A DNA stretch of 6,119 nucleotides from an uncultured Oscillospiraceae bacterium (GTDB taxonomy: Bacteria > Bacillota > Clostridia > Oscillospirales > Oscillospiraceae): positions 1-6,119 of the forward strand of contig CAKTJA010000082.1 of NCBI GenBank assembly GCA_934567115.1, written 5' to 3'. The translations under genes were made by a program, and so were the position numbers. Below the pieces are notes generated by a model, which saw only the letters and a program-made list of their open reading frames with translations, ran no database searches and was not told where the DNA came from. The first letter of the stretch is position 1, and every line of letters begins with the position of its first letter. Below, piece by piece: positions 1-5,643 of the stretch.

Positions 1-1133
1 GGCATCCACAGAACGATCGCGCTCCCTCCGTGAAGAAGCATGACCGTCCGGGCAAGCTCCGCCGCCTCCGGCGCAACGTCGTAGATGCGGAGCGTCAGCG
101 GTATGGCAAGGATCAGCAGCAGATTGACCAGCCCCATCACCGCGTAGGCGGCGAGCATGAGCTTCTTCATATAAAACCGCGCCTGATCGTAAGCGCCGGC
201 GCCGACGCACTGGCTCACCACCGTCGTCAGCCCCATGCAGATCGCCTGTCCTGCAAAGCAGTGGAAATTCCCCATCGTGTTCCCGATGGCGTTGGCGGTG
301 ATGCTCGCCGTGCCGAAGGTCGAGATCAGGCTGAAGAGGATCAGCCGTCCGAAATGGAACATCCCGTTTTCCACCCCGCTCGGGATTGCGATGCGGAAAA
401 TATTGCGCATCACCCGCTTTTCAAAGCGGAAGCTTTTGAAGTCTGACAGATGCAGCGACAGCTTCTCATTGAACAGCAGCCGCAGCATCACGCACGCCGC
501 CGCCGTGCGCGAGACAAGGGTCGGGATCGCGACGCCCGACACGTCAAGGCCGAGACCGAAGATCAGGACCGCGTTGCCCGCGACGTTGAGCCCGTTCATC
601 AGCAGCGACACCCGAAGCGAAACGTCCGAACGGGACATCGTGCGGAAAAGCGCCGCACCGCCGTTGTAGATCGCGATGCCGGGGATCGAGGCCATCACGT
701 AGCTGTAGTAGATATCGGTCGCGGTCATCACGTCCGCGTCGATCTTCCCGAACAAGTGCGTAAGGATGAAGCCCTTGAACAGATAAAGCAGCGCCATCAC
801 CGTCAGCGACACCCCGGCAAGCAGGACCATGAGCTGCTGCGCGCTGCGGCAGGCCTCGTCCCGCTCGCCTCGCCCGAGATACTGCCCCGCGACGACCGCG
901 CCGCCCGTCGCCATGGCGGAGAATATATAGATCATCAGCGCGCTGACCGAATCCACCAGCGACACCGCCGAGATCGACGCGTCGCCCACCGTCGCAACCA
1001 TCAGCGAGTCGGCAAGCCCCACCGTGATGCCGAGCAGCTGCTCAAGCAGAAGCGGCGCGATGAGACTTACGAGCTGGCGGTTCGAAAATGAAACGCCGCC
1101 CCGCCCCGCGAGCGGAGAAGCCCCCTCTTTCAT
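1..1133 (-). CDS. MATE-family multidrug/cation antiporter, C-terminus cut by window edge
   Basis: This is most of a MATE (multidrug and toxic compound extrusion) transporter, an inner-membrane antiporter that expels drugs or metabolites in exchange for H+ or Na+. I read 377 codons from ATG at 1133; the frame is still open at position 1. The family is usually about 450 residues in two six-helix halves, so roughly the last 70 residues are missing. Helix 1 (about 21-46) has the usual proline and acidic residue (P27, E31). The first half carries GGAVVAGQYLGRG near 77-89, and the second half starts with IPSGVENGMF near 250-259 and has the matching SQCVGAGAYDQAR near 307-319. These are the pseudo-repeated MATE motifs. 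The start is supported by GGAGG at 1139-1143, 5 nt upstream. It is divergent from the DUF6512-like gene, with its own strong promoter. The family is secure; the substrate cannot be read from sequence. Confidence 0.93.
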   Translation of the reverse strand, partial: MKEGASPLAGRGGVSFSNRQLVSLIAPLLLEQLLGITVGLADSLMVATVGDASISAVSLVDSVSALMIYIFSAMATGGAVVAGQYLGRGERDEACRSAQQLMVLLAGVSLTVMALLYLFKGFILTHLFGKIDADVMTATDIYYSYVMASIPGIAIYNGGAALFRTMSRSDVSLRVSLLMNGLNVAGNAVLIFGLGLDVSGVAIPTLVSRTAAACVMLRLLFNEKLSLHLSDFKSFRFEKRVMRNIFRIAIPSGVENGMFHFGRLILFSLISTFGTASITANAIGNTMGNFHCFAGQAICMGLTTVVSQCVGAGAYDQARFYMKKLMLAAYAVMGLVNLLLILAIPLTLRIYDVAPEAAELARTVMLLHGGSAIVLWM

Positions 1134-1168
1134 ATACCCCTCCCCTGCGGTGCAATCGTTTCTATCCC

Positions 1169-1212
1169 GCAGAATTTGTCATAATCTGATTATATATTAT
1201 AATGTATTCTGC
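1169..1212. repeat. 7-bp inverted repeat flanking the divergent promoter core
   Basis: GCAGAAT (1169-1175) is mirrored by ATTCTGC (1206-1212) across a 30-bp AT-rich core that holds the plus-strand -35 and both -10 elements. The left arm abuts the plus -35; the right arm covers the predicted plus start and part of the minus promoter spacer. The spacing fits either a pair of half-sites for a regulator or chance. No regulator gene is present in the window. Confidence 0.45.
1176..1203 (+). promoter_or_regulatory. Sigma-70/A promoter for the DUF6512-like gene
   Basis: TTGTCA (1176-1181, five of six consensus bases) is followed after 16 nt by a perfect TATAAT (1198-1203). Transcription would begin near 1210, just before the 1211-1235 stem-loop, leaving a 5' leader of about 120 nt before the ATG at 1330. 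A weaker alternative -10, TAAAAT at 1267-1272, has no convincing -35. The hexamer match is good, but the activity is inferred. Confidence 0.7.
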
Positions 1213-1224
1213 CCTCCGCGTCAA
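1196..1224 (-). promoter_or_regulatory. Sigma-70/A promoter for the MATE gene
   Basis: On the minus strand, TTGACG (1224-1219) is followed after exactly 17 nt by a perfect TATAAT (1201-1196). The predicted start is near 1189, giving a leader of about 56 nt before the ATG at 1133. The -10 overlaps the -10 of the plus-strand promoter by four bases, so RNA polymerase can probably occupy only one of them at a time. The -35 lies mostly in the loop of the 1211-1235 inverted repeat. This is a motif match by eye; no start site has been measured. Confidence 0.8.
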
Positions 1225-1235
1225 CGGCGGAGGGC
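1211..1235. repeat. 9-bp perfect inverted repeat over MATE -35 and DUF6512 mRNA 5' end
   Basis: GCCCTCCGC (1211-1219) pairs with GCGGAGGGC (1227-1235) around a 7-nt loop. In the plus-strand RNA it would form a very stable hairpin at or next to the 5' end. As DNA it is a dyad whose loop contains most of the MATE -35 hexamer. It is unlikely to be a terminator: no gene is transcribed into it from the left on the plus strand, and no uninterrupted T run follows. Operator or 5'-stabilising hairpin are the two plausible readings. Confidence 0.6.
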
Positions 1236-1317
1236 AAATGTTTCTTTCCTCTTTCTCCGAACGGGATAAAATTCCGCCGCACTCCATACAATGGACACGG
1301 AAAGTCTGATCCTGAAC

Positions 1318-1322
1318 GGAGG
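1318..1322 (+). promoter_or_regulatory. Ribosome binding site that decides the DUF6512-like start
   Basis: GGAGG lies 7 nt before the ATG at 1330. An in-frame ATG 39 nt upstream (1291) has no purine-rich site before it, so translation most likely starts at 1330. Confidence 0.8.
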
Positions 1323-1329
1323 TACTGTC

Positions 1330-1875
1330 ATGCAAAAAAAGCTTCTGCGCTGGGAACTGCTCAGCTTCCTGTTTGTCGGCCTTTTCGGTACGCTGCTCCA
1401 CTTTGTCTACGAATGGACGGGATGCAGCCCGCTCGCCGCGGCGTTTTCCGCCGTGAACGAATCCACCTGGGAGCATATGAAGCTTCTGTTCGTCCCGTAT
1501 TTTCTCTTTACGCTGGTGCAGTTTCCCGTCTTCGCCGACCCGCTGCGCAACTTTTTTGCGGTAAAGAGCACCGCGATGCTGCTCGGCCTACTCTCCATCC
1601 CGACCCTCTTCTACACGCTCAACGGCATGTTCGGCAAAACACCGGACTGGGTCAACATCGCCATCTTCTTCCTCGCCGACGCGCTGACCTGCTTCGTCAG
1701 CTTCCATATGCTTCGGCGCGGCTCGCTTCGCGGCGGCGCGTGGCAGACGGTCGGCTTCCTCATTCTGTGGCTGACGGCGTTTTCCTTCGTGTACTTCACC
1801 TACCGTCCCCCGATGCTGCCGCTCTGGCAGGACCCGACCAACGGACTGTACGGCCTTGCCGCGCACAGCGCCTAA
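1330..1875 (+). CDS. DUF6512-like integral membrane protein, function unknown
   Basis: This 181-residue, strongly hydrophobic protein has about five predicted membrane segments (about 10-27, 52-68, 79-97, 107-127 and 138-157). I recognise it from memory as resembling the uncharacterised DUF6512 family of Clostridia. The cues are LHFVYEWTG (23-31), the motif VNESTWEHMKL (42-52) and a C-terminal tail PLWQDPTNGLYG (164-175). The polar residues H24, E28, N43, E44 and H49 sit at or next to the first two hydrophobic segments and could line a polar or metal site; this is inference. There is no signal peptide beyond the first helix and no soluble domain. The start is ATG 1330, set by GGAGG at 1318-1322. 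It is transcribed divergently from the MATE gene and converges on corA, with interlocking stop codons. Membrane location is secure, the family name is likely, and no function is claimed. Confidence 0.85.
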   Translation: MQKKLLRWELLSFLFVGLFGTLLHFVYEWTGCSPLAAAFSAVNESTWEHMKLLFVPYFLFTLVQFPVFADPLRNFFAVKSTAMLLGLLSIPTLFYTLNGMFGKTPDWVNIAIFFLADALTCFVSFHMLRRGSLRGGAWQTVGFLILWLTAFSFVYFTYRPPMLPLWQDPTNGLYGLAAHSA

Positions 1876-2783
1876 AACCACTTCTTCCGCTTGAAGAAAA
1901 CGATCAGCGCCGCCACGATCACGACGGCGAGCAGAACGACCGCCGGGTAGCCGCCGGACCAGCGAAGCTCCGGCATGTTGAAATTCATTCCGTACCAGCC
2001 GGCGATCAGGGAAAGCGGCAGAAAGATGGTCGTCACGATCGTCAAAAGCTGCATCACGCGGTTCTGCGCAATGTCCACCTGCGACTGATATTCGCCGCTG
2101 ATCTGCATGGCGTATTCGCGCAGCAGATCCGTCTCGCTGCGCAGCACGTCCACCCTGCGCAGAAAGCAGTTCATGCGCCTGACGCTCCGCCGGTCGAAAA
2201 GGTCCTCCGCCTCCTCAAGAAGCGAGGAGCCGAAATCGGCAAGCTGCATGTAAAACCGGTTCTCGCGGCTCAGCTCTCTGCGGATCACGCTCATCCGGTG
2301 GATGAACGACGCCGTCCGGTCCTCAAGCACCTCGCGCTCGAGATTCGCAAGCCGCGTCTCGATCTGCTCCAGCCCGGGCAGATCGTCGCGGATCAGCGTC
2401 AAAAGCAGGTCGGCGAAAAACCGGTCCGCGCCGCCGATATCGTGCTCGCGCCCCGCAAGGATAACGTCGATGCATTTCCCCGCCGCGCGGTCGTGATCGA
2501 TGATAAGCACGCTGCCCTGCGACCATGTGAATGAAAATCTGCGCGCCGCCTGATTCCCGCGCGGCGGAACGTGGATGTGTCCCGAAACGCCGTTCCGGTC
2601 GGCCCGCAGAACGCACATCTGCGATTCGTGCGCACCCTCCCGCGCGGCGGGCGGGGCGAACGTCTCCGGCAGCTTCGCCTCCGCAAGCTCCGCCGGCTCA
2701 AGCACGGCGAGCAGATGCTCCCATTTCTCCGGAGGCTGTTCGCCAAGCGGCTGCAAGCCGTTCTGAAAGCTGTAAAATTGCAT
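1872..2783 (-). CDS. corA: CorA-family divalent metal cation transporter
   Basis: CorA proteins are homopentameric inner-membrane channels for Mg2+ (some members carry Co2+, Ni2+ or Zn2+). The 303 residues match the family plan. A cytoplasmic N-terminal alpha/beta domain (about 1-130) leads into a long charged helical stalk (about 131-240). Two C-terminal membrane helices follow (about 246-263 and 279-296). The selectivity signature YGMNF is at 264-268 with G265-M266-N267, followed by NMPEL (269-273), GYP (278-280) and the basic tail FKRKKWF, as in Firmicute homologues. E. coli CorA is 316 residues, so this is full length. ATG 2783 is preceded by GGGAGGG (2796-2790) at 6 nt. It has its own promoter and a long structured leader. 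Its TAG stop overlaps the TAA of the convergent DUF6512-like gene. The metal transported cannot be decided from sequence. Confidence 0.94.
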   Translation of the reverse strand: MQFYSFQNGLQPLGEQPPEKWEHLLAVLEPAELAEAKLPETFAPPAAREGAHESQMCVLRADRNGVSGHIHVPPRGNQAARRFSFTWSQGSVLIIDHDRAAGKCIDVILAGREHDIGGADRFFADLLLTLIRDDLPGLEQIETRLANLEREVLEDRTASFIHRMSVIRRELSRENRFYMQLADFGSSLLEEAEDLFDRRSVRRMNCFLRRVDVLRSETDLLREYAMQISGEYQSQVDIAQNRVMQLLTIVTTIFLPLSLIAGWYGMNFNMPELRWSGGYPAVVLLAVVIVAALIVFFKRKKWF

Positions 2784-2932
2784 GGAAGACCCTCCCTGGC
2801 GGACATTTTCACGTCTGCCGCCGACCGGCGAAGACGGACGCGCTCCGTCCTCCCGTTCGCGCCGACGTGCGCCGGACTGGGCCGAAAGCCCCGGAGGTCT
2901 GTACCTTCGGGGCCGAACGGCTTTGTCCGGCG
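2784..2932 (-). promoter_or_regulatory. Long, hairpin-rich 5' leader of corA
   Basis: From the predicted start near 2932 to the ATG at 2783 there are about 149 nt with no open frame of note. In RNA orientation three structures can be drawn. The first is a large 5' stem (2935-2867) enclosing an inner hairpin (2912-2889). The second is a 9-bp hairpin with one G-U pair and a GCGCG loop (2852-2830). The third, at 2822-2798, has a GAAA tetraloop and ends two bases before the Shine-Dalgarno at 2796-2790. I do not recognise the Mg2+ M-box or another named riboswitch by eye. A metal-responsive leader is plausible for a CorA gene but is inference; GC-rich sequence also folds readily by chance. Confidence 0.45.
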
Positions 2933-2935
2933 CAC
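2867..2935. repeat. 11-bp perfect inverted repeat with nested hairpin
   Basis: The arms GTGCGCCGGAC (2867-2877) and GTCCGGCGCAC (2925-2935) are perfect complements separated by 47 nt. That interval contains a second hairpin, CCCCGGAGGT (2889-2898) with ACCTTCGGGG (2903-2912), one mismatch and a 4-nt loop. A further pairing, AAAGCC (2885-2890) with GGCTTT (2919-2924), competes with the base of the inner hairpin. The outer arm begins within about 3 nt of the predicted corA start. No T run follows on either strand, so it is not a canonical terminator for livF. Confidence 0.7.
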
Positions 2936-2938
2936 ATT

Positions 2939-2967
2939 ATGATAGCAGGGCGCGCCTCGCGCGTCAA
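2939..2967 (-). promoter_or_regulatory. Promoter of corA, extended -10 type
   Basis: On the minus strand, TTGACG (2967-2962) and TATCAT (2944-2939, five of six consensus bases) are separated by 17 nt, and a TG lies one base upstream of the -10 (extended -10). The predicted start is about 2932. The spacer holds the inverted repeat GCGCG-AGG-CGCGC (2962-2950), which could be an operator. The promoter begins only 15 nt after the livF stop codon, so corA appears independently expressed from the liv operon. Confidence 0.75.
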
Positions 2968-2981
2968 GCCGTATCTTCTTC

Positions 2982-3689
2982 TCAGCCGCCGAGGTAGGCC
3001 TTGCGCACCGCGTCGCTGGTCATCAGCTCCGCGCCCGTCCCGGAGAGCGTGACTCTTCCGGTCTCCAGAACGTAAGCGCGGTCGGCCACGGAAAGCGCAG
3101 CCTGCGCGTTCTGCTCGACCAGAAGGATCGTGGTCCCCGCCGCGTGAAGCTCGCGGATCAGATCGAAGATCTGTTCGACGAGGATCGGGGCAAGCCCCAT
3201 CGACGGCTCGTCGAGCATCAGAAGCTTCGGCCCAGACATCAGCGCCCGTCCCATGGCAAGCATCTGCTGCTCTCCGCCCGAGAGCGTACCGGCGATCTGG
3301 CGGCGGCGCTCCGCCAGGCGGGGAAAGCGCGCGTAAACGTCGGCGATCCCGGCAGCCGTCCCGCCCGGCTTTGTATACGCCCCCATTTCAAGATTCTCCT
3401 CCACGGTCATCTGCTGAAAGATGTGTCTTCCCTCCGGGACCTGAGCAAGCCCGTGCGCAACGATTCTGTGCGGCGCGACGCCCTTGAGGTCCCTGTCTTC
3501 AAAAAACACGCTGCCGCCGCTTGGACGCAGAAGCCCGGAGATCGTGTTGAGAACGGTGGATTTTCCCGCGCCGTTCGCGCCGATGAGCGTGACGATCTCG
3601 CCCGCGTTGACCTCAAACGAAACGCCCTTGACCGCGTGAATGCTTCCATAATAGACGTGAAGCCCGTCAACCCTGAGGATGCTTCCCAT
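2982..3689 (-). CDS. livF: Branched-chain amino-acid ABC transporter ATP-binding protein LivF
   Basis: This is the second ATPase of the Liv importer, on the cytoplasmic face of the membrane, hydrolysing ATP with LivG to drive uptake through LivH-LivM. The 235 residues form a single ABC domain of normal family length. It has Walker A GANGAGKST (37-45), a Q-loop at Q83 in AQVPEGR, the signature LSGGEQQ (136-142), Walker B LLMLDEP (156-162) and D-loop GLAP (165-168). The switch position reads VEQN with Q193 where most ABC ATPases have histidine; this is usual for LivF and helps separate it from LivG. The C-terminus ends AYLGG. ATG 3689 follows the livG TGA by 2 nt, and its GGAGGG site (3701-3696) lies inside the last livG codons, implying translational coupling. 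It is the last gene of the operon. UrtE-type urea transport ATPases are similar but less likely here. Confidence 0.95.
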   Translation of the reverse strand: MGSILRVDGLHVYYGSIHAVKGVSFEVNAGEIVTLIGANGAGKSTVLNTISGLLRPSGGSVFFEDRDLKGVAPHRIVAHGLAQVPEGRHIFQQMTVEENLEMGAYTKPGGTAAGIADVYARFPRLAERRRQIAGTLSGGEQQMLAMGRALMSGPKLLMLDEPSMGLAPILVEQIFDLIRELHAAGTTILLVEQNAQAALSVADRAYVLETGRVTLSGTGAELMTSDAVRKAYLGG

Positions 3690-3691
3690 CG

Positions 3692-4540
3692 TCAGCCCTC
3701 CTTTCTTCTGCCGAGGTACGCCTCGATGACCTCCGGGTCGGACTGGATGTCCTCCGGAGAGCCTTTTGCGATGATGCGTCCGAAGTTCAGGACCGCGATT
3801 CCCTCGCAGATGTTCATTACAAGGTTCATATCGTGCTCGATCAGCAGCACGGCGATTTTAAACGTGTCCCGAATGGAGCGGATATTTTCCATCAGCGCCG
3901 CCGTCTCCGAGGGATTCATGCCCGCGGCCGGCTCGTCGAGCAGCAGCAGACACGGGTTGGTCGCCAGCGCCCGCAGGATCTCCAGCCGGCGCTGCGCGCC
4001 GTACGGCAGGCTGCCGGCCCGGTCGTTTGCGAAGCGCTCCATCCCGAAGATGGACAGCAGCTCCATCGCCCTTTCGTGGACCACCCGCTCCTCATGCCAG
4101 AAGCGCGGCAGACGGAAGACCCCCTCCGCCATGCTGTAACGCATCTGCGTATCCATCGCGACGGTGATGTTTTCCTCCACGCTCAGGTTTTGAAACAGCC
4201 GGATGTTCTGAAAGGTCCTCGCGATGCCCGCCCGGCTGATCTGCGCGGCGCTCAGGCCGTTGATGTCCTTCCCGTTGAGAAGGACCGTCCCGTGCGTCGG
4301 CTGATAGACCCGGGTGAGCAGGTTGAACACCGTCGTCTTCCCCGCGCCGTTCGGCCCGATCAGACCGGCGATCTCCGTGCGTCCGATGGTAATGTCGAAA
4401 TGGTCCACCGCCTTCAGTCCGCCGAAGGTCACGCCGAGGTCGATACACTCAAGGACCGGGGATTTATCCGCGTCGCGCTCCGGCAGCAGCGCCGTGCTGC
4501 GCGGAACGGGGACAAGCTTCGTTCTCTGCTTCTGCGTCAT
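3692..4540 (-). CDS. livG: Branched-chain amino-acid ABC transporter ATP-binding protein LivG
   Basis: This is the first ATPase of the Liv importer and partner of LivF. The 282 residues include Walker A GPNGAGKTT (62-70), a Q-loop at Q111 in ARTFQNIRLF, the signature LPYGAQRRLEI (178-188) in the LivG-style form, Walker B LLLLDEP (198-204), AAGMNP (205-210) as the D-loop, and the switch histidine H236 in LIEHDM. It ends EAYLGRRKEG. The ABC fold starts near residue 28, so there is a polar N-terminal extension of about 25 residues compared with the usual length of roughly 255. The ATG at 4540 is supported by AGGAGG (4553-4548), 7 nt upstream, inside the end of livM. The livM TGA is 2 nt before this ATG, the same arrangement as at the livG-livF junction. 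Confidence 0.95.
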   Translation of the reverse strand: MTQKQRTKLVPVPRSTALLPERDADKSPVLECIDLGVTFGGLKAVDHFDITIGRTEIAGLIGPNGAGKTTVFNLLTRVYQPTHGTVLLNGKDINGLSAAQISRAGIARTFQNIRLFQNLSVEENITVAMDTQMRYSMAEGVFRLPRFWHEERVVHERAMELLSIFGMERFANDRAGSLPYGAQRRLEILRALATNPCLLLLDEPAAGMNPSETAALMENIRSIRDTFKIAVLLIEHDMNLVMNICEGIAVLNFGRIIAKGSPEDIQSDPEVIEAYLGRRKEG

Positions 4541-4542
4541 GG

Positions 4543-5640
4543 TCAGTCCTCCTTTTCCGCTGCCGCGCGGCGGCGCGGAAGCAGCCTTTCGAAAAAGTGC
4601 TTTCCCTGCGGGCTGTTGGTCGCCAGCATGACAAGGATCAGCACGACGGCGTACGCCAGCATGCGATAGTCCGCGAACTCCCGCAGCGCCTCGGGCAGAA
4701 TGGTCAGCGCGGCGGCGGCGAGAAGGCTGCCCCAGATATTCCCAAGCCCGCCGAGCACCACAAACACCAGCACGAGGATCGAAAGATTGAAATTGAACTT
4801 GCCCGCCTGAAGCGAGGAATAGTTCAGCGCGTAAAGCGCCCCTGACGCCCCCGCGAGAGAGGCGGAGACGACGAAGGCCGTCAGCTTGTACTTCGTCAGA
4901 TTCAGCCCGATGGACCGCGCCGCGATCGCGTCGTCTCGGATGGCCATGATCGCCCGCCCCGCGCGGGACCGCGTGAGGTTGAGCACGACGGCGAGCGTTA
5001 CCATCACAAGAACGAAGCCCGCCGTAAACGTCGCGATGGTCTCGGTCCCGGTCGCGCCCTGCGCGCCCTTGATGATGGCGAAGCCGGACGCGTCAAGGTC
5101 CAGATCCGCGACCGTTTTCGAGCCGGAAAGGTTGAAGAGGATATGAAGCCCGCTCCCGTCAAAGCCGACGATCAGGCAGTTGATCAATTCTTTAATAATC
5201 TCGCCGAAGGCAAGCGTCACGATGGCGAGGTAGTCCCCGCGCAGACGCAGCACCGGCGTTCCGACCAGAAGACCCGCAGCGGCGGCAAAGAGCGCGCCGA
5301 TCACCATCGCGGCGGCAAGCCGCAGCGGCGTGGACGGGATCGCGGCCTGAAGGCTCTGCGCGGCGATCACGCCCGAAAACGCGCCGACGCTCATAAATCC
5401 GCCGTGACCGAGGCTCAGCTCGCCGAGGACGCCGACGGTCAGGTTCAGCGAGACGGCCATGGACATGTAGCAGCAGATCGGCACAAGAAGGCCGGTCGCC
5501 GAGCGGGAAAGCAGTCCCCCGCCCTTCAGCGCGGATACGACGGCATAGACCGCGATCACGCCCAGATAGGTCGCCATGTCGATCTTTGTGGTCCTCTTCA
5601 CGGACCGCAGCTTTTTTGCAAATCCTGTCACCGCCGCCAC
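4543..5640 (-). CDS. livM: Branched-chain amino-acid ABC transporter permease LivM
   Basis: This is one of the two membrane subunits that form the amino-acid channel. The 365 residues are in the family range (about 320-420), with roughly nine hydrophobic segments between about 24 and 342. Family motifs are NLTVGVLGELSLGHGGF (66-82), LRLRGDYLAIVTLAFGEI (131-148), the cytoplasmic ATPase-coupling loop from GRAIMAIRDDAIAARSIG (228-245), and VLGGLGNIWGSLLAA (295-309). The tail is basic then acidic. The given start is GTG 5640, one base after the livH TGA, with only a weak GGAG 10 nt upstream. A second GTG at 5631 has a better site, GAGGTG (5643-5638) at 6 nt, so the protein may be 362 residues. 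It is followed by livG with a 2-nt gap. Confidence 0.94.
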   Translation of the reverse strand: MAAVTGFAKKLRSVKRTTKIDMATYLGVIAVYAVVSALKGGGLLSRSATGLLVPICCYMSMAVSLNLTVGVLGELSLGHGGFMSVGAFSGVIAAQSLQAAIPSTPLRLAAAMVIGALFAAAAGLLVGTPVLRLRGDYLAIVTLAFGEIIKELINCLIVGFDGSGLHILFNLSGSKTVADLDLDASGFAIIKGAQGATGTETIATFTAGFVLVMVTLAVVLNLTRSRAGRAIMAIRDDAIAARSIGLNLTKYKLTAFVVSASLAGASGALYALNYSSLQAGKFNFNLSILVLVFVVLGGLGNIWGSLLAAAALTILPEALREFADYRMLAYAVVLILVMLATNSPQGKHFFERLLPRRRAAAEKED

Positions 5641-5643
5641 CTC
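5638..5643 (-). promoter_or_regulatory. Ribosome binding site favouring an internal livM start
   Basis: GAGGTG, a six-base match to the anti-Shine-Dalgarno complement, straddles the livH stop codon and the first possible livM codon. It lies 6 nt before the GTG at 5631. This argues that translation begins at codon 4 of the longest frame; initiation at 5640 cannot be excluded. Confidence 0.5.

Noticed and set aside
30..1091. Long plus-strand open frames opposite the MATE gene (30-446, 235-669, 450-1091)
   Set aside because: Their products are rich in Arg, His, Asp and Gln with no recognisable domain, as expected for antisense shadows of a GC-rich membrane-protein gene. The minus frame reads as a clear MATE protein.
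1267..1272. TAAAAT as an alternative -10 for the plus-strand gene
   Set aside because: No acceptable -35 at 16-18 nt and no extended -10; the 1176-1203 pair is far better.
1885..1901. TTCTTC-CGCTT-GAAGAA hairpin just inside the 3' end of corA, possible convergent terminator
   Set aside because: It has only six weak pairs, no proper T run on either side, and is fully explained by the codons for the Phe-Phe-Lys-Arg-Lys-Lys tail.
1413..2534. 373-codon plus-strand open frame spanning the DUF6512-like gene and part of corA
   Set aside because: It overlaps two convincing genes in other frames, has low-complexity Arg/His/Ala-rich composition and no matching ribosome site.
2784..2932. M-box (Mg2+) riboswitch upstream of corA
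   Set aside because: I could not match the conserved M-box core by eye. It is kept only as an unassigned structured leader, and an Rfam scan would settle it.
3109..3117. LivF lacks the ABC switch histidine (VEQN, Q193)
   Set aside because: LivF-family proteins normally carry EQN here, so this is not a defect in this gene.
3144..4139. 331-codon plus-strand open frame opposite livF and livG
   Set aside because: It is antisense to two ABC ATPases whose motifs are complete; the product shows no family motif.
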